DNA from: Heliocidaris tuberculata
Taxonomy: Eukaryota > Echinodermata > Echinoidea > Camarodonta > Echinometridae
DNA: 64,000 nt
Assembly: GCA_025618425.1 (NCBI GenBank)
Contig: CM046832.1
Span: 56,417,493 to 56,481,492 of the forward strand
Reading direction: 5' to 3'
A model generated the notes under the pieces. That model saw only the letters and a list, made by a program, of their open reading frames with translations, was not told the origin of the DNA and searched no databases. Within the stretch, counting starts at the first letter, position 1, and every line of letters begins with the position of its first letter. A program made the position numbers and the translations under genes. Positions 9,629 to 21,862 of this stretch are shown piece after piece.

Positions 9629-10220
9629 TTAAAGGGCAATCCAACCTTGATAATAAGATGATTTGTGTGAAAGCAGAAAAATAAGAAAAGCAGGATGGCG
9701 AAAGTTTGAAAGAAATCGGACAAGGACTAAGAAAGTTATGGATGTTTGAAAAAAGAGATCACTACATCTATGCGAATCTCAAATTGGCAATTTGGCGAGT
9801 CAATTGTGACATTTTTGTGGACAACTCTCCCATTTGTCGTGCACAAAAATATCATTAATTTGCGGTTTTCTTCGAGGTGCTTTTACCCTCAGGGCAGTAC
9901 TCAAAATATATTGGAGATAGCATATTGTTATAGGTCCTCATGAACGAAAAGATCCTACTGAGTAATGCATTTTGGAAAAAAGTGACATTTTAGTCATTTT
10001 GTGTGTTAGAGCGAATGGGGGAGTTGTCCACAGCTACATCACAGTGACATTACCTATTCGGCCAATTTGAAATTCCCATACGCATAGTGATTACAACTTT
10101 CAAAAATTCATAACTTTCTTATTGCTTGTCCAATTTCGTTCAAACTTTCACCAATCTGCTTCTCTGATTTTTCCTCTTTCTTTCAAAGCAACTTGCTATA
10201 AAGGTTGGATTTCCCTTTAA
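9629..10220. mobile_element. MITE with TTAA ends (T2/Kolobok-like), copy 2
   Basis: A 592-bp inverted-repeat element, TTAAAGGGCAATCCAACCTT to AAGGTTGGATTTCCCTTTAA. Arms of about 170 bases pair: GGCGAAAGTTTGAAAGAAAT on the left, ATTTCGTTCAAACTTTCACC on the right. Both central parts carry a GGGGGAGTTGTCCACA / TGTGGACAACTCTCCC pair. No coding capacity. Confidence 0.85.
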
Positions 10221-11873
10221 TGTTATCATCATGATTTTCATTGTCTTCACTATTTCAATATTATTATTGTTGCTGTTTTCAGTTCATTGTTTGTATGTGG
10301 ATTAATTCTGAACCCTGGCACAGCCCACATGCAAACACTAAAAAACAATCAAACAGACGAGGAAACAAAAAATTAAATCTACTATACCTACTCAACCTAG
10401 GATAGGCATAATGATGTATGCTTGGTAAGTTAGTCGCCGACTTCAGTAAAATGATGTGTCTGATGGCGAGTATAGCTGTATGGTACGTGCGTCTGATCAG
10501 GAGCATGATTTGAGTTTTTTTGACAGGGAAAATTGTGATTTTGAACAAAATATGTATCGGGAATAGCAGAGACGCCTTACGATAGGTCAAATTATTAGTA
10601 TTTTATGTTTTCTTGGTATATTATGTGATTAGATGGGTACCCGATGAGAACCTGGTGCGAAAGTAAATTAGCGCCAAAGTTGCTTGTGAAATCAGGAGTG
10701 TATTTCAATGATCATTTTAAGCTTTTCTGACAAATTACTTCTGTGACGAACAAGAATGATATGCACTATGATGTACATCGTTTGAACAGAATAAATTTAT
10801 TTGAGCATTGTTCTGGTCCATGTGATAAAGAGTACAGAGTTACGTGTAGTTATGCACTTGACAAATTATGTGTTTCTTGACAGGAATATTTTCATTTCTT
10901 AAGTGAATGAGTATCAGAAATTAAACCATAGAATGCTTGGTTGTCATTGGCGATAGCCAGAGAAGATAATGTTTGTTTGACTTCATCTCAAACCCTTTAT
11001 AGTTGTGTTTAATATTTAATGTTTCTCTTTTCTTCATCAAATGAGGATATTTGTAAGCGTGATTTAGTATTTCAAGGTATTATGACATTATAGGGTACAC
11101 ATGCAGCATTTCTCCCTCTCCCATCCCTCCCCCCCCCCAAAAAAAAAAAAGAGGAGAAAATATACAGGACATCTATGTTTTATGTTAACATCAATCAGAA
11201 ATCAAAATTACTGATTTCAAGTTATTGCAAATTTAGTGGTCTAGACCCCTTGGAATTTTAGTTATTCCACCCATAGGATGAATTCTTTTTCAAGGATTGC
11301 AACTTTGAGTTGGGTTGTTTGAAGCAGGAGGGGTTCTTTCAAATTGGAAGAGCTGCTCAGGAAATTATGTACCATTTATCCTATGGTTAATGCAATTATT
11401 TCTGTAATAATGAAAATACATGATGTTTGAGGTAAGTGTAACCCCAACCTTAAACCTTTGTGTGGGATCCTTTATATGTATGGCCATTGATGCATGTAGA
11501 ACCAGTAAGATGTCACTGTTAAAGATGCAAGCCTTGTAGTGGCTTACATGGAAGCTAGCATTGATTAGGGGTGCAATAAGCTGTTGTCTTCAGCAGGGCT
11601 TCTAACAAGACAAACTTATCGTAGAGGGACTGCTTTTTTGTTCAGAAACAAAAATCCAGAAGAGTGTCAGTTTTTAGGTAAACAGTGATTGTTTTTGTTT
11701 ATCTGTTCATTCAAGGATGATGTAATATTGTGTGTCTAATGAAATGGTAGGAAATTCCTTTCCACTGTAAAAAAAAAAAAAAAAAGAAAGATTTTGCACT
11801 GATATGTATCACACTTCTGGTAACAGCCTTTGGATAACATCATAAAACTTATCCCAGTAGGTGTCAAGAAAAC
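10221..11873. other. non-coding DNA, nothing recognised
   Basis: AT-rich with simple homopolymers (A run near 11769-11785). No gene, RNA or clear repeat could be supported. Confidence 0.4.
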
Positions 11874-12110
11874 TCATCTGTTGATTGAACACAGCCTGCT
11901 CTTTCTTGTGCAGGGTGGCTGAGGAGAGACCTTGTTGTGAGCTGTGTCCTCTCCAGGCAATATATCACTTAGGTAAACGCTGGTGATCTTTTTTGTTAGG
12001 TCCCCCCAGACTCTTTCTGCTGGATTCAGCTTGCTGTCCCAGCTGCATATGACATAATTGCCAAAGAATTGGCTGGCATCCACACTTCGCCAAAGAATTA
12101 TCAATTGACA
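11874..12110 (-). pseudogene. distant relative of the DDE transposase remnants
   Basis: An open frame encodes QFFGNYVICSWDSKLNPAER, then VWGDLTKKITSVYLSDILPG and ED. It aligns with the 5.3-8.1 kb family (DALVITCYAPGDSALNPVEHLW, then TSVYLPATPPGED). NP.E..W and the SVYLxxxxPGED block are shared, which supports one family with at least two diverged lineages here. The frame is truncated at both ends: upstream it runs into unrelated sequence and downstream it stops at 11874. Confidence 0.5.
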
Positions 12111-12127
12111 GTAGACCTCTAAGATTA

Positions 12128-12260
12128 ACACAAAAAACAAAGATAGGTGAAAACAAAAACAAAGACAGATGAACACAAAATCATAGACAGATGATTACAA
12201 AACAAAGACAGATGAATGCATGAACAAAGACAGATGAATACAAACGCAAAGATGTAAAAG
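12128..12260. repeat. short minisatellite, ACAAAGACAGATGAA unit
   Basis: About five degenerate units of roughly 22-26 bases around the core ACAAAGACAGATGAA, with A-rich spacers. Confidence 0.7.
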
Positions 12261-13672
12261 ATGAAAACGAAAAAATACAACTGATCCTAAAAGTGATGCA
12301 AAACCTAACAAAGCCCTGACAAAAGACAAAACGATTGGAACAAAAAGGTAAGATTAAGATTCATAAGGGTAGACATGAGCCACATTCTCTGATGCACAGT
12401 TTGTATCCATTCTCTCTTGTGACATTTGCCTATTTTTCACATGCTCTTCCATTTATCTGCTGTATTTGAGGATGCAGATGTCTTCATTTGCCGCTTGGTA
12501 TCCAAGCAGTCTTTTTACCAGTGGGAACAGTCAATTGTTTTCTGTTATGCCATGATCCTCCGTTCTTTATAGTCAGCACACTGTGCCCTACTAATCCATT
12601 TATTCATCCTTTCCTCTGTTCTCTCCGCAGAGGGATTCGTTGTTTGGTTTCATTTGGAGCAAAGTGAAAAAGTGTCATTTTTGGTGTAGGGATGGTCTCG
12701 TGTACTTGGTGCAAGATCAAGTAAAATTTGGAACACCATAATATGTTTTCTCAGAAGTCTCTTATGTCAAGTCTTATCTGCTTCCCTGCAGAAAAGGTAG
12801 CAGTTGCATTGTGAACGCTTTCCCATATTCTTCTAGGCATGTGCTCATCTGGTGCAACTGTTCTGTGATTGATCTGGAGGTAGCTGTGGTATTTGTCGGG
12901 TGCTGGTAATGGAGTCTTGAAGTGTTGGAAGGCCGTGCATGTCGTGGGGTTCTGAATGGTTTGGGTGGTGCAGTGATGACGGATTAGTGCATTTGATGAA
13001 AATGAGCATCCTGTTCATTTAGTGAAGGAGTGCAGAGGTGATGTAGGTTAACTCCATGACGTGCAGATTCCTGTGGAGCTGTCTCTTCGACGATAGTGCA
13101 TTCTCTACAGAAGGCAGCCTGTGTTCAACAATGCTATTTGCTGGAATGTGCATTGAAGGAATGGAACAACTATAACTGCTATATTATCAACCAATGGAAG
13201 AATAGTGGCTTTGCCAAAAGGGTTCCTATGTTTGAGTAGGAATTTTAGGTTGTCCCTTATCTGCTGAATTTTACAGAAAGAAAAAGGATAAGATAATGAA
13301 GTATGCTCCAGAACAGTTATTAAAAGATATTTACTTGTGAACTACAACATACATGTACTGTCCAAAAGGGAAACCATAAACTATCCATATGTACACTGGC
13401 AGTTGTAATGTCTGATTGAGAGAAAAAGTGTTATTGACTAAGAGTGATAGCGTTTTGATTATCGTATTGAATAGAATTTTCAATGATCAAAAGTACATGT
13501 ATCATTTTCTGGCCACAGTTTTGGTCATTGTCATTATAAATGAAGTTGGCCAGTTCCTCCTGGTTTCTGAATATGCTCTGGAGTTTCAGATTGGAGGACT
13601 ATACTGAACAGGCATACAAGGCCCATGTTTATTTTCCTTCAGTGAAGGCATACATGTTCAGCATCACTATGT
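12261..13672. other. non-coding DNA, nothing recognised
   Basis: Somewhat higher GC than the surrounding introns, so decayed transposon sequence is possible. No frame or repeat could be supported. Confidence 0.3.
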
Positions 13673-13950
13673 GTGTGTGGGGTTGCCTTCCTCTTGCCCC
13701 GGGTACCCTCACAGGTTTACCTTCATGGAGTGTACGTCTGAATATCTCTTAGTATGTACTCTTTTCTCAACTTTCTATTTTTTTATGTTTCTTTAAAATT
13801 CCATGAAAATATATTTAACATATGCAAATTTAAATCTAAATTTAACAAAATAACACCCTAAATCTGGAGATTATTACAAATGCATTCCTGTGTGTCTGGG
13901 GTTGCCTTCCTTTTGCACAGGGTACCCTTGCAGGTTTTCCTTTCAACCCC
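13673..13950. repeat. pair of about 60-bp direct repeats
   Basis: GTGTG-GGGGTTGCCTTCC followed by GGGTACCCTCACAGGTTTACC at 13673-13730 recurs, diverged, at about 13890-13945. Spacing is about 215 bases. Confidence 0.6.
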
Positions 13951-14545
13951 CACAACAAAAAGTTCCCCGTTGCAGTAGACTATTGTGATCAATCATAGTT
14001 TTTCATTATATCTGATTTTAATTACAAAGTAGATATTGGATAGAGCAAGTGTCACAACAGCAAGGGTTTTTCCTGTAATAGATAAACATGGTTGTCATTA
14101 TTATTTGAAACTGTTGTGTCATCTTGTTAGTTTATGTTGTAGGCCCAACCGAATTCCGTTTTTAAGATAGAGCTATAATTCTTCTGATGTATGATTTTGA
14201 TTATGATAATAAGAATCATTCATTATTATTATTATTAATATCTTTACGATTAGATTTTCATCTCGTGTCATATCCAATGTAGCCAGCAAGTACGAGTTGC
14301 AAGTGGCATGCTTTGCAATTGATACAAAGCAAGCGTTGTCTCAAATGCTGTCAGGTCCCTGCCAGTATCCTTTGGTGAGATCAATCTTTGTGAAATACTT
14401 GGCCCTAGCAAGTTTAGCATTGATCTCTTATTTATCATGAATTGGTTCTGCATCAGTTTACCGTTGGCTTAACTTATGATAGTCACAACACTGCAGAGCT
14501 TATGACATATATTTGTTTCCTGGTAAATGGTGGTATTAGAAAAAA

Positions 14546-14960
14546 AAGGGCTGATTTCCCATAGCCAGTAGGTAGTACTATCAAGGTTTCTTGACTGTCA
14601 AATGTTAATAATGTACAGATTTAAATCCCAATGATGTAATTGCTTGTTTCTTGATTACCATATTGGCATTATTTAGAAATGTGTCTGATTTTCTGCAGCT
14701 TTTGTGTATCACTACCATGGTTTCTTGGCTATTAATGAGTGCCAAGACAGGTATGTATTTTCTATTGACAAATTTTCAGTATCATGGGTTGTTCATCCAC
14801 CTTGAATTTGGAAATTTGAATTTAAATTAAATCTCAATGATGTGGTTGCTTGTTTCTTTATAATTGGTGTATAAGGAATATATCAGATTTCTCAAAACCA
14901 GTGGGTATCTCTGCTTAGGTGTTGTGGCTATTTAATGGTGCCCTGATAGCTGGTATTTTT
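14546..14960. repeat. degenerate tandem repeat, period about 206 bp
   Basis: AAATCCCAATGATGTAATTG at 14623 recurs as AAATCTCAATGATGTGGTTG at 14829. Flanking pieces (CAGTAGGTAGTACT against CAGTGGGTATCTCT, and GGCTATTAATGAGTGCC against GGCTATTTAATGGTGCC) recur in the same order. These are old duplicated units. Confidence 0.6.
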
Positions 14961-15342
14961 TTTTCTTTCTGGATTTATAATCATTTAGTATTTTTCAAAA
15001 GTGATATTAGTTTCTTCTTGACATACCATTTCCATTGATTTTCTGTGCCGATGCTCTCAAGACTTTCAGGAAGAGGGAAACTACATGTATGTGTATGTTT
15101 GTCATGGGTGGAACAATCATCGTAAATCTTACCACAGTCTGAGAATGAAGAACCTCTCTTGTACTTGAGACTTTAAGGAAGAGTGACTTTGATCTTTCAA
15201 TTGACCTTTCAATTTTGTGTAGATAAATACACAAGTTTATATGCTTAGAATATTGTCATGCTGTCCATGTCGCAACTCGCCGATTGTGTGTTTTGATGGC
15301 ACTCCTACTCCATTAAAAATTTGGAGTAGGACTTAAAAACTC

Positions 15343-15590
15343 CTACCCCAACATAGTCGAATCTGTCCGATTGTAATTTAACAAATACCTCCATTTATGT
15401 GTTCTCCCCCAATCTTTTGCAATCTGAAGATGGTGTGTTCCCAAATTCATTAGGGCGAGGAAAAAAATGTTGAGGTCTGTACTCCGTCCACAGATGATAG
15501 TGGTGTACACACCCTTTAAATCTACGCCCATGCCATAAACAATGGTAGCAATTAACACCCTCACGGATCCGTCCGCACAGCTAAAACTGT
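15343..15590 (-). pseudogene. RecQ-like superfamily 2 helicase fragment
   Basis: The frame reads ADGSVRVLIATIVYGMGVDL, then KGVYTTIICGRSTDLN. It matches the second RecA-like domain of RecQ-type DEAH helicases around motif V (VRVLIAT.A.GMGVD followed by the xxVxxxIxxGxSxDL segment). The downstream QExGRAGRDG motif VI that normally follows is absent. The frame instead runs through unrelated sequence to a stop at 15343. Only about 35 residues are helicase-like, so it is a truncated copy. In marine invertebrates such RecQ-like genes are often multicopy. Whether it came from a mobile element or a decayed cellular gene cannot be told here. Confidence 0.55.
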
Positions 15591-16458
15591 AGCTCTATAA
15601 CGTTCTGTTGCACATCATGTTCTGTATTAGTGTGAAACATATCAACATATTTGTAGTGGGTTGGTGGAAGGGGGGGGGGGGGTGATCACCAACCAGGCAA
15701 AATCTTCTATACCTTAATTATCATGTGTCTTGTCTCTTTTCCCAACCAAAATGCTGTGTGGTAGTTGTACGTTGCAGACTGTACATGTGATGATTGTAGG
15801 GTATAATTGTATTGAGGTGAAACTGTGGGACAAGTGCAATTGATCTGTAATGAAGTCTTGTACGACAGGTAGCTCGTGGAACATTAACAAGATTTTCACT
15901 GACAAAAGACATTTGTAGACAAGTCTTTTTATTAAAACGAAACGAGACTCTTGGGGGTTAATAATCCAGGAGTCTGTCACAAATATGGGCGTAACTTTAC
16001 GATGCTCAGGTACTTATCCTCAGAGGAAGACCATCAAAAATCTGCACTGGGTGGCAAGGGATTCGTTCTAACAATATAACTTGTGTGCATAAACTCCTAC
16101 AGGGTTAGCAAAGATTTTATGTAACATAAATTCTCTTTCAACTTGAACTTTAATATAGGAAACAATCAAGAATCTGATCGTAATGTTTGGTACCCCAAGG
16201 CACAACATATTTTCCATATTACTCCCTTCTATAACTCTCTTTGCTAGTGTTCTTCACCCTTTTTTCTTTGATCTCATGATTGCATTGAAATTTGATTGCA
16301 ATACACCAGAGAGTGTTTTATGAGGATAAACACATTGGTTATGAGAAAAAAGCTGTTATTTTTTCTGTTATGTCATACTTTAAGACACTTTTCAACAAAA
16401 AATATGACGTTCTGATAAGAAGACAACATAGGTTTGCGTGTTTTGCTGCAGCACTGGA

Positions 16459-17292
16459 TTAGGAAACGAATGATGTGTTACATGTAAATGATATCTCAAC
16501 AACACTAACAATAATTTCTACAAGCCATTTTTCCCTGGTAGTCTTTCCTCCTGGTAGTCTTTCCTCCACATACATGATGCTACATGAGGCCATATGTTGA
16601 CTTGTCTTCGCCTTATCCCGCAGATTTTCTACTTCTCTTTCCGCACCCTCCAAACGTAGTTCGAGCTGGAGATTTACTTGTTGAGCATCCTTCAGCTTGG
16701 ATTTACAGTCAGCAGTCAGACTCTCATGCTGATTCCTGGTTATTAGGTTCCTCTGACAACCATTCGTATCTTCACCTTTCCTCTTAGATGGTCAACTTCT
16801 CTCTGCTTTTCTTCATGTTCATTAAGCACATCCCTCATTCTTACTCCTATACGTTTCATCAGCTTGTTCATTTTCGAGGGATCCCTGCATGCTAACTCCT
16901 TATTAAGCTTTCTGCTGCTTATTTTCCTTCATCAGTGCATCAACTCCTGAAGAATTTCCAGTCACTTCAGTGCCATTACGAAGAAGAGTACTGGGAGATA
17001 CTGACGATGCACATTGTTTCATGGGACTGACTGCTGCACCTCTCACTTGTTGCTTGACACGATAGTCCTTTCCCCAGGTGAACTGTTTGTCCAAGAAGTC
17101 GGTGAAAGCTCGGCTCTGTTTGTCACCACAAGCATGGTTGTAATTATGTGCAAAAGACAAATACTTTTTCTGCAGAGATATTACCTTCGCATTCACAGCT
17201 TTTGCCATATGGTCATGAATTCCTGCAAAATAGAGGGGCCACGAATTCATTTTTGCATCAGAGTTTGATGCTGTGAGCCTCCCCCTCTTCAT
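16459..17292 (-). pseudogene. unrecognised gene fragment with coiled-coil C-terminal part
   Basis: The first frame (17292-16903) encodes KMNSWPLYFAGIHDHMAKAV, then KVISLQKKYLSFAHNYNHAC and FTDFLDKQFTWGKDYRVKQQ. It has strong protein-like composition and a charged tail ending at 16903. After frame changes the same strand continues with heptad-like segments: NKLMKRIGVRMRDVLNEHEE at about 16850, then AERE-rich EGAEREVENLRDKAKTSQH at about 16600-16660. These look like a coiled coil. The layout suggests one protein broken by frameshifts. No family is recognised. It lies upstream, on the same strand, of the RecQ-like fragment at 15.4 kb, so both might derive from one element. Confidence 0.4.
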
Positions 17293-19048
17293 CTTATTCC
17301 ATTCTCTGACTGATACCCTTCTTGATATGGGATCTTTGAGTGGGATTTAATTTTTACAAATTTATTCTTGCCTGTACTCCTGTGGATTACCCAATTCTTT
17401 ATCTTTTCCACATCTTATGACATTTTATTGCATCTGAGCTGGTCCTTGCGCTGTGATGCTCCCTCCCTGTCAATCACATTGGCACGATTATCCACCCAAT
17501 GGACTGTCATCCCCGGACAATTACCCCCCCCCCCCCCCCCAGAAGTACCCTGGGGAAAACTACCCATGGACAACTACATTTCTACTATAAATTGCCAAGG
17601 AGAACTACCCCAAAAGACAACTACACCCATTAAAAAGTACCCCTTAAATTTCATCCCCATGAAAATGATTTTATACTCTATGAACATTATCTATCCTGCT
17701 ATTTATTTTCCTCTTTTTGCTGTGGTGGGTGGGGGAGGGACTAAATGCATGTGTGCCCAAGGAATTTTAGTTGTAATGCAAATAATGTGATCTGTTTCTT
17801 ATCATTTAAGAGAACCTACAAGCTTATAAAGAATATCTTGAAAATATTAAATGGTATCACTACAGTAATATTAAATGTATGACCTTTGGCTGTTGAATTG
17901 ATTCCTCTGCTAATGATATGTTGACAAACAGGATTCTATGAGAATGAAAAAGTTTACAGTAAAACTCTGCTCACACTTGACGTAGTAAAAACTGACTGGA
18001 AAAATGCTTCATTAGTATAAAAATCATGAAACGTATAAATGAATGTTGGGTGGGGGGGGGGGGGTAAAAATTATAAACACACTCTACGCTTTTGTTATTT
18101 AATTTTGTGGCTGCATTTTTTTTTTCAATGGTTTATTGCATCCTGCCTGAGCAAAGTTTTATATTGTCTATGCAAGCCTATATTTCTTATGTATATTTGC
18201 TACAGGTACTTCAGTGCATCTCATGTTTGTGTTTATATTGTATTATTCATAATCTCCCTTTCAAATTATAAACTATGAATATTTTTATGAAAGAGAAACA
18301 ATATTGTATTAATATTTAAGGTTTTTTTTTTAATTGGATTTGTAGTGAAGACATTGAGCCAAATTAATGGATTGAATAACTATACAATTGTCTTTGTGCA
18401 TTGTGTTCCTCATGAATAAATCAATTTCAGTATTCAAGAAAAAAAAAAGAAACAAGAGGAAATAATGTGCATGCATTTGAACTCAATGCTTCACTGTGTT
18501 ACTTTTAAATAATGAACACTGTGTTACCATTTTACCAGAAAAAAAAAACATAACAAAAACCATGTAATTGATGTGTTATGTGCAATATGATTTAGCTGTG
18601 TATATTTCATTGTACTGTGTTCAAAAGAAGCAACAATATGATTGATTGCTATGTTGAGTTTTAATTTAAATGATTTAGTTCTGTTTAGCTTTATGAAAGC
18701 AGATTTAATAATTATATAAATGAATTCCTATTTCTTTCTTGTTCAAATGTATTGAAAATATACAAATGATTTCAGCAAATGTAAAAATGTTTGATTGTAA
18801 CTACATTCTCAGGAAGGGATCTTTGATGGGATGTCTAAAATAGAGGGAAATGGAAGTGTAATTATACACAGGATTATACAATAGTATGTTTAGACATCAA
18901 ATCTGTAATAACACATACTTTATCACATTAATTTTGTGATATTAAAAAAAGGGGATGTGTTAGAGATTGATGTCAATCTACATGTATCCTGTCATTTCTT
19001 AAAAGGCAACCTTCCCTCTTTTTTAACCCCCATTTAAAGAGGATAAAA
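17293..19048. other. non-coding DNA, nothing recognised
   Basis: AT-rich with a C run at 17523-17540 and a G run at 18049-18063. CAACTACC/CTACCC pieces recur weakly near 17510-17645. No gene supported. Confidence 0.4.
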
Positions 19049-19306
19049 ATAGCCTGGCTCCCAGGCTATTAGAGTTTTCTCTGTCCCAATGAAAATGTAA
19101 TAGTTGTCTGGATGTAAACTAATTGTAAAAAAAGTGCCACATCCCCTCAACAACAGGGGATAGTCTACATCTAGTCTTGATGTGGAATATCCCCTAGCAC
19201 ACTAGAGGGATGTGGTGATTCTTTAAGTACAATTCGTCTACTGCCAGACAACCATTACATTTTCATTGGGATATGGAGAACTCACTTAGCCTGGGAGCCA
19301 AGCTAT
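19049..19306. mobile_element. fold-back element of about 258 bp
   Basis: Left arm ATAGCCTGGCTCCCAGGCTA, with CCCAATGAAAATGTAATAGT further in, pairs with the right arm (TTAGCCTGGGAGCCAAGCTAT and ACCATTACATTTTCATTGGG). Arms extend about 90 bases. The interior holds an inverted ACATCCC / GGGATGT pair. No coding capacity. A non-autonomous DNA transposon is likely. Confidence 0.75.
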
Positions 19307-19318
19307 AGAAAGAGGGGG

Positions 19319-19945
19319 GGGGGGGGGTAAAGTGAGCATTAGAGAGGGGTAAGAGAGGGAGAGAAAATAAGAGAAAGAGGGGGAGAGAGAGAGAGGAGGG
19401 AGGAGGGAGGGGACAGAGAAGAGAGAGGGGGAGAGAGAGAGGGAGAGAGCAAGAAAGAGTGGAGAGAGGAGGCAAGAGATGGAGAGAGCAGGAGAGAAAT
19501 GCAGAGAGCATGAAAGTGGGAGAAAGGCAAGAGACGGAGAGAGCAGGAAAGACATGGAGAGAGCAGGAGAGAAATGCAGAGAGCATGAAAGCGGGAGAAA
19601 GCAGGCAAGAGACGGAGAGAGCAGGAAAGAAATGGAGAGAGCAGAAAGAAATGGAGAGAGCAGGAAAGAAATGGAGAGAGCAGGAAAGAAATGGAGAGAG
19701 CAGGAGAGAAATGCAGAGAGCATGAAAGGGAGAAAGCAGGCAAGAGACGGAGAGAGCAGGAAAGAAACGGAGAGAGCAGGAAAGAAATGCAGAGAGCATG
19801 AAGAGGGAGAAAGCAGGCAAGAGACGGAGAGAGCAGGAAAGAAATGAAGAGAGCAGGAGAGAAATGGAGAGAGCAGGAGAGAACAGATAGGACAAGAAAG
19901 AGGAAGACAAAGCAGGATAAAAGAAATACAAATAGAAAACAATAA
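19319..19945. repeat. purine-rich GA tract and minisatellite
   Basis: A G run is followed by GAGAGA-rich sequence. From about 19459 to 19880 comes an ordered minisatellite built from GAGAGAGCAGGAAAGAAATG-type 20-base units, interspersed with a longer module containing GCAGAGAGCATGAAAG and AAGCAGGCAAGAGACG. Long frames here are by-products of the repeat. Confidence 0.9.
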
Positions 19946-20324
19946 AGTGGAGATGTTCAAAAATAAGAGAAACAAAGATGAGAATAGGGTGGAGGGCAAA
20001 TAGAGAAAATACATATTTTACTGTTGAGAAATGAAGAAAAGGAAAGAGCCATAGTTTAAATAGGCAATTTTATTGTATTTATTTTGCTTAAATTGATTTT
20101 AAAGAGAGAGAGAAATAGAAAGAGAGGGAGGGGAGGAGGAGGAGGAAAGAGGAGGCAAGGTCCAGATTCCTAACAGGAAAATCTAGTGTAGTCTTTTGTA
20201 CTTTTTGTACATGTCTGTAATCTACTTTTGAAAGCCTATTTATTTCAACTTCTTTTTGTTAAAACCAACATTGTAGTGCCTTGAGTGACATTTACATCAG
20301 AAAGTGTACTCTTTATTATTATTT

Positions 20325-20351
20325 TTTAAAAATTATTATTATTATTATTAA

Positions 20352-20421
<70 letters not shown>

Positions 20422-20423
20422 GT
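20325..20423. repeat. ATT trinucleotide microsatellite
   Basis: Nearly uninterrupted TTA/ATT repeats over about 90 bases. Confidence 0.95.
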
Positions 20424-21574
20424 CAGTTTTTTCAATTTTTAAAATCTGTACACAACATCTTAAAGGCCATTTTTTAAAATCCCTTTTATAAGTATTCTTT
20501 TATTTGATTAAAGTTATACTCAACATTACAGTTACAGGCTTTAGCAAGGTGAAAATTAACTTGACTCCCCCCCCCCTCATTTTTTTTTTCTTTTGGTCTT
20601 TTATTATTAAATATTAAACAGACAACCCATTGCGCCATTTTCACCACTCATCCTTACATGCACAAAATACTTTCAAAATATCTTTTTTCTCTTACTCCTT
20701 GTATAGTTTAATTTTCATTCATTATCTTTTACTCCATCCATTCTCATCCTCAGAATTAAGTACAGTGCTCCTGCTCTTTTATGATTTTTCATTTCTTTCC
20801 TCATCTCCTCTCTCAAGAGTGTTGGTAAAAGTATTTGATTTGTAGACTGCACTGAAAAGCTGCTTTGACATAGCTATAGAGACTGACAAAACTAAGCTAA
20901 GCTAAAGGCTTTGTTGAATTTTGTTTGATGTCAAATACAGTCTGTGCCTGTAGACTACCAAATATTTAGCATATCTATCCTGTCTGCTTTTAACTTTAGG
21001 AATTTTAAATTATACTTTTTAAAGATTTATGATCCCCAAAAAGGAGAACACAATTGGATCCAGGATTTTGAAGAATGCAGGGAGGGGTGGGGGGAGTTCA
21101 GTTCTTCCAAGTTTGAGACCCCCCCCCCAAAAAAAAGGAAGGCTATTGAGCATAAAAAGGGGTCGTCCAATTTCCCAAAATACTGGGAAGCAAAGAAAGG
21201 TATCAGGCAGAAAAAGGAGTAGTCAAGGTCTTAACAAAAAAATCTGACAAGTAAACAAAAAAGAAATAAAAGAAAGGTTAACAAATATAATAGGGGGTGC
21301 AATCCCAAATATGTCTTACAAGCAAAAAAAAAAAGAAAGAGATTATGGACTGGGGTGACCCCCCCCCCCCCCCCCCCCCATGGAGAACCTTATCTATGAA
21401 GAGAAAGCTCAGAAGCAACATTATTTTGTGAAATAGTTCAGTATAAAGTAAACCAAATGTGAAATATTAAAAGCAATTATAAGTTAAATTAAAAAAAAAA
21501 CCAAAACACTCAGAAAAAAAAATTAATTGCATGGGTTCAAAAGCCATTTATTGGGAAGATTTCTACCTGCATAG
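20424..21574. other. non-coding DNA with C and A homopolymers
   Basis: No gene supported. C runs occur at about 20568-20576, 21119-21129 and 21359-21379, several next to A-rich stretches. Confidence 0.4.
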
Positions 21575-21862
21575 GTCTATGCAGTGGTGCAAATCCATTT
21601 TGAAATGGGGGGGGGGGGGGGGGGGACATTCGCCTCCAAAAATCTCTGACGAGTAAAAAAAAAAAGAAAAAAAAAAGGGTTATTCAAAAAGGTGGGGGGG
21701 GGGGGGGGGGAGGGACATTCGCCTCCAAAATTCTCAAACAAGCAAAGAAAAAAACAAAGGTTATTCAAAAAGGTGGGGGGGGGGGGGGGGACATTCGCCT
21801 ATTTTCAAAAAGGTGGGAGGGGGGACATGTCCCCCTGTCCCCCATGGATTTGCGCCAATGGG
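21575..21862. repeat. three-unit G-run repeat with inverted ends
   Basis: About three units of roughly 85 bases, each with a G run, then GACATTCGCCT(CCAAAA), then a TCTC-A-C-AGCAAAGAAAAAAA-type A-rich part and GGTTATTCAAAAAGGT. The block is bounded by GCAGTGGTGCAAATCCAT on the left and its imperfect inverse ATGGATTTGCGCCAATGG on the right, so it may be a small non-autonomous element with an expanded interior. Confidence 0.7.

Noticed and set aside
12128..12260. Possible CRISPR-like array of repeats
   Set aside because: Units are degenerate, spacers are short A-rich filler, and the genome is eukaryotic.
19263..20014. Ser/Leu/Phe-rich frames of more than 200 codons on the minus strand
   Set aside because: Produced by the GA-rich minisatellite, with single-repeat composition and overlapping open frames in all phases.
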